From assembly GCA_038087015.1 (NCBI GenBank), contig JASBNA010000046.1, positions 248,001 through 312,000 on the forward strand: DNA of 64,000 bases, written 5' to 3'. The first letter of the stretch is position 1; every line of letters starts with the position of its first letter. This DNA comes from Cerrena zonata. Taxonomy: Eukaryota > Basidiomycota > Agaricomycetes > Polyporales > Cerrenaceae. The notes under the pieces are model-generated. The model was given only the letters and a program-made list of their open reading frames with translations, ran no database searches and was not told the DNA's origin. This document shows positions 60,764 through 64,000 of the stretch, piece after piece. The translations under genes and the position numbers were made by a program.

Positions 60764-61729
60764 TATCCTGTACGAGCTGATCAGCATTCAATAGACAGTA
60801 AAAGCTTATAAGTAATTGAGACCCTGTATCACCGCTCTGGGAGAAAGCGAACATTAGAGTATAGTACCTCTAGAGTAAATGGATGAGCTCACTTTAGTTC
60901 CTCGGGCAGGAGGCATTCTTGATTCTGCTGTAGATGCTCGTTGTGGTGGTGGACAGAAACCGTACGCGTGCAATGAACCAACTCGACCGCAGGCGCCGAA
61001 ACGTGACGTCACAATTATAGAGCGAAAAAAGCAGGTCTCGCTTTTTTTTATCACAAACTTTAGTAAGAGTGAGTACAACCACTGACTCGGAGCCACTAAG
61101 CACTTGCTGGCAGTACTTATACTTATATTGATACGAATGCTATCAATATTGCTATCGTTATTGCTAACTTGGCTGGATACGAGTTGCGTCAGCAGCAGTT
61201 TTTCACTTATCTGGCATTACTCGTCACTAGCCAAGCGGAAATATATTGCCAACTTGCAGGATTGAGTGGCTATTGACACGGAGAGCCTGCCAGTCACTAT
61301 TGCCGTCCGAGCCATTCCACCAAACCCTCATAAAGCGCTACATGGCCTGGGTAAGTGTTCTCTCTGATGCACTTGCTCGTTCACTAGTGGTATCTCCCAT
61401 TCCGTGTCACTCACAAGCAGTAGTACGGGTGCTGTTTCGCAGAGTGCGAACGGGTCCTGCACATATGTCTCTACGGTGGGAAGCTGCAGGAAGCTGCACC
61501 CTCTTATGTATCAGGTGTTCCAGTTACTCAGCGAAGAAGCGCTGGCCTTATTGTCTTTATTGTCTTTGGCTCATATAATCTTTTGAAACTGGATTGAGAT
61601 TGGCTTAACGGATGACTATATGATGGCAAGGCAATCAGTATCTGACTCTCTCATCTCTCCCCAACCCTCCTCACTGACTCCCGCCTGCTTGCTGCAGCTG
61701 GTACGATTTTTAATCCCACAAATTAGAAG
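60764..61729. other. Intergenic region with possible decayed secreted-protein gene
   Basis: A plus-strand frame near 61390-61585 (TSSSTGAVSQSANGSCTYV, GSCRKLHPLMYQ, then a hydrophobic Leu-rich end) looks like part of a Cys-containing surface protein with a C-terminal anchor. A hydrophobic run near 61200 (FFTYLALLVTSQAE) could be its signal. I could not join them, so I leave it uncalled. Confidence 0.3.
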
Positions 61730-62460
61730 ATGCTACCGTTCGAATTGTGGCTGACAGTTTTCGCTGGTCTGAATGGTAAGTCTGAAGAGCTTTACCATCA
61801 AAATAAAGGAATACTACTTAATGTGTCTTCTATAACCTTAGCTGTCCGGTTCGCAATTGGGAAGCCAACCTTCCATGCTACAGTGGAACTCATGAGATGC
61901 CCATCGACTGGGAATTCCACCACAATAGACCATGTACGTTCTTATTTACTCCGTCAGTTGACTTTGGCTCACAATATCTTTGTTAGTGTGCCACAATATG
62001 CCAACCCATCCAAGTAGCTCGAGATACCTGTGAAGGGACACTCGACTGCACTTGCCTGCATGCACCACCGGAGAGTGTACAAGCTTGCTTGCAGTGTCAC
62101 CTCGAATCCGATCCGGCATCGATATCTCGAAGGGAACTCGATCTCGATATTCCGACCCGAATAGCGAGTATGTTTGTTTGCTCTCCTATCGTGAAGCCAT
62201 CCCTTACCATGATCCATTCAGGATATCTGTTCGTTTGCAATGGTATTCTGCCATCTGTCCCTCAACACAGCTCTGCGCCTTCTATTTCAGGCTCGTGGAG
62301 TTCTGAAAGTGAACAGTGTATCTTCGGTTTGCCAGACATCGTGATGTCGGATATATCCTCTCTATCTGCCGTTAGTAGGTGGCAAAACCCTTGGTTTATG
62401 CTTATCGTAATTGCGGTCATTGTACTGTACATCGCGGACGCTCGGAAGAGGGCTACTTAG
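61730..62460 (+). CDS. Cys-rich surface protein with C-terminal membrane anchor
   Basis: Three exons encode about 190 residues. The start at 61730 (MLPFELWLTVFAGLNAVRF) gives a weak signal peptide. The middle has a Cys pattern typical of fungal extracellular proteins: CATICQPIQVARDTCEG, LDCTCLHAPPESVQACLQC. A spacer with SGSWSSESEQC precedes a C-terminal hydrophobic helix (WFMLIVIAVIVLYIAD) and a basic tail (ARKRAT). The second intron's acceptor at TTAG restores the Cys-rich frame. I do not recognise a named family; a cell-surface protein of the secretory pathway is the most likely reading. Confidence 0.6.
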
Positions 62461-62782
62461 ACCTCATATCCATTCCTTCCTTCTGTCTTCACTCGCACAC
62501 TCTCTTTCTGTAGCACTTAGACTGTATTTTTATTGGCACTAACGATACCCCGACATACGACTATGTTGAGCTGTAATAAAATAATATTGACTATAGGATT
62601 TCGATCGGCAGAAATAAACGAGTCGTTTAGGGAAGTCGGCTACCTCTAACTGCATCTTGACATTCCCCATCATGATCACGTCAACTGGGTACATGGTTGC
62701 ATACATACTTCCCTGCAAAATCCAATAAAGTATATCTGCGCTGCCTGACGCTGGCGTCGTTGTCGCTTACAGAACACCCAAC
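62461..62782. other. Intergenic promoter region
   Basis: Short gap before the GH85 gene. No gene seen. Confidence 0.4.
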
Positions 62783-64000
62783 ATGCCTCTGAGAGGGGAG
62801 AACTTTAGTTCTTCAGTTGTCGACGAGGCTCCGTATTTTGAAACACTAGCGGCCTTGGACGAGTGGGTCGATAAAGGACACTCCAAACTAGACGGAGTAC
62901 TTCCATATCACCCTCGAAAGTCGGTAGATGGGATCACCACCGGGAACAGGGGAAAGTTGTTGGTACGTTTCCAGAGTGTTCATGAGACTCTGAACTCAAC
63001 ATAGGCGATCAATAGGTTTGTCACGATTACAAGGTACCGTCTTCGAAGCTGGAGTTGGCGATGCACGACGATAACACCGGAAAGTTAGGGTGGATACACG
63101 GAGAAACCAGACGCTTTGGCTTATACGTTCAACTTCTGGCCGTATTGCGATTCATTCGTCTAGTACGTCTCACCTCTACTCACGCAGTGGAACAGTTGCT
63201 AACGAATCGCCAGTTTCGCTCATCATCGAGTGACCATACCTCCATCGGGATGGATCACAGCAGCTCACAGGAATGGGGTCAAGATGCTTGGAACCCTGTG
63301 AGTTGCATCACTTAGGCTTTTCGAAGATGGTCTCTCACTCCGAAACTGGCAGGATATTTGAAGGCGTCGGAAACGAGGACTGTCTCCGATTATTGGTAGG
63401 GAAACCGCCAGACGGGACTACTGGAATGAACAATCTTCCGCAAGGCGTTTCCCTTCCACTATCTCCTCATTACGCAAAACTTCTGGCGTCCCTTGCTCGT
63501 CAACGGGGGTTCGATGGATGGTTGTTAAACTTCGAGTCCGACTTGTACGGTGGGGTAGAGCAGGCAAGAGCTGTGGCTGCATGGATTAGTCTTTTCGAAA
63601 AGGAACTGAAACGAGAGGTTGGCGAACATGCAGAAGTGATATGGTAAGACTTATTATAAATGCCATACAACGATGAAACTAATGCTTTCGTAGGTACGAC
63701 AGTGTGATTCTGAACGGTCTGGTCCGCTGGCAGAATCGTCTGAATAATTACAACCTGCCATTCTTCATACCATCCACAGGTTTCTTCAGTAACTACTTTG
63801 TGAGAAGGTTCATCAGATTATTTAAAAGTACCATCTAACGTCAGTTCGATCACAGTCGCGACCGGACTATCCTTCCCTCACGGCACAATATTTCCAGACT
63901 TTAGACCCTATTCACTTCACCGGACCCGGTCCACGATCGATGAATGATATCTACATGGGGATTGACGTATGGGGTCGAGGATCGTATGGTGGTGGCGGCT
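62783..64000 (+). CDS. Endo-beta-N-acetylglucosaminidase, GH85 (partial, runs off the right edge)
   Basis: Starts at 62783 (MPLRGENFSSSVVDEAPYF) and continues through at least seven exons to the window edge. GH85 landmarks appear in order: GKLLVCHDYK, GGYTEKPDALAYTFN, FAHHRVTIPPSGWITAAHRN, VKMLGTLIFEG, DCLRLLVG, GFDGWLLNFES (the Asn and Glu of NFE are the substrate-assisting and acid residues of the family), VIWYDSVI, FIPSTGFFSNY and DIYMGIDVWGRGSYGGGG. The enzyme cleaves the chitobiose core of N-glycans. There is no obvious signal peptide, as in cytosolic fungal ENGases. Frameshift-like gaps near 63.3 and 63.8 kb are resolved by introns. Confidence 0.9.

Overview
The window is nuclear DNA of a filamentous basidiomycete, most likely an Agaricomycete (mushroom-forming fungus). 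Genes are dense and most are cut by many 45-70 bp GT-AG introns. There are two CaaX pheromone precursors, a Ste3-type pheromone receptor, HET-domain genes and multi-pass membrane families typical of Agaricomycetes. I saw no rRNA, tRNA, CRISPR array or intact transposon.

Left third (0.8-18.3 kb), accessory: an intact cytochrome P450, four short secreted peptide precursors (4.3, 12.0, 14.4 and 15.4 kb), two tail-to-tail single-pass membrane proteins with a GLDRV motif (5.4 and 8.7 kb), two tail-to-tail UstYa/DUF3328 proteins (9.4 and 11.1 kb), a broken gene (16.1 kb) and a multi-pass membrane protein (17.0 kb). The precursors share a signal peptide starting M-[FL]-x-R, a short pro-region with basic processing sites, a C-terminal unit of the type [DE]-E-[LV]-[IL]-x-E...V-V, a TATA box 48-76 bp upstream and partly shared intron phases. 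Secreted precursors, UstYa-family proteins and a P450 together are the hallmark of fungal dikaritin RiPP clusters (ustiloxin, phomopsin, asperipin), so this is my candidate for an undescribed system. The proposed cores have no Tyr, so the product would not be a classical dikaritin.

Middle (18.6-41.8 kb), mostly housekeeping: TSR2, a two-Myb telobox protein (Tay1/Teb1-like), a SHPRH/Irc20-type SNF2-RING protein, prefoldin subunit 3, a membrane protein, proteasome subunit RPN9, a second copy of the 17-kb membrane family in opposite orientation, and an S9 serine peptidase.

Right-centre (42.2-54.5 kb), a B-type (pheromone/receptor) mating locus: pheromone precursors at 42.3 kb (CaaX box CTIA) and 44.5 kb (CIIA), an MFS transporter, mitochondrial uS19, a Ste3-type receptor, and a conserved coiled-coil membrane protein with an apparent one-base frameshift.

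Right end (55.5-64 kb): two tandem HET units, the first internally deleted and both apparently spliced into one transcript; a small helical protein gene with short exons at 60.0-60.8 kb; a Cys-rich surface protein; and a GH85 endo-beta-N-acetylglucosaminidase running off the right edge.

All exon joins were made by eye from reading frame and splice signals; no database search was possible.
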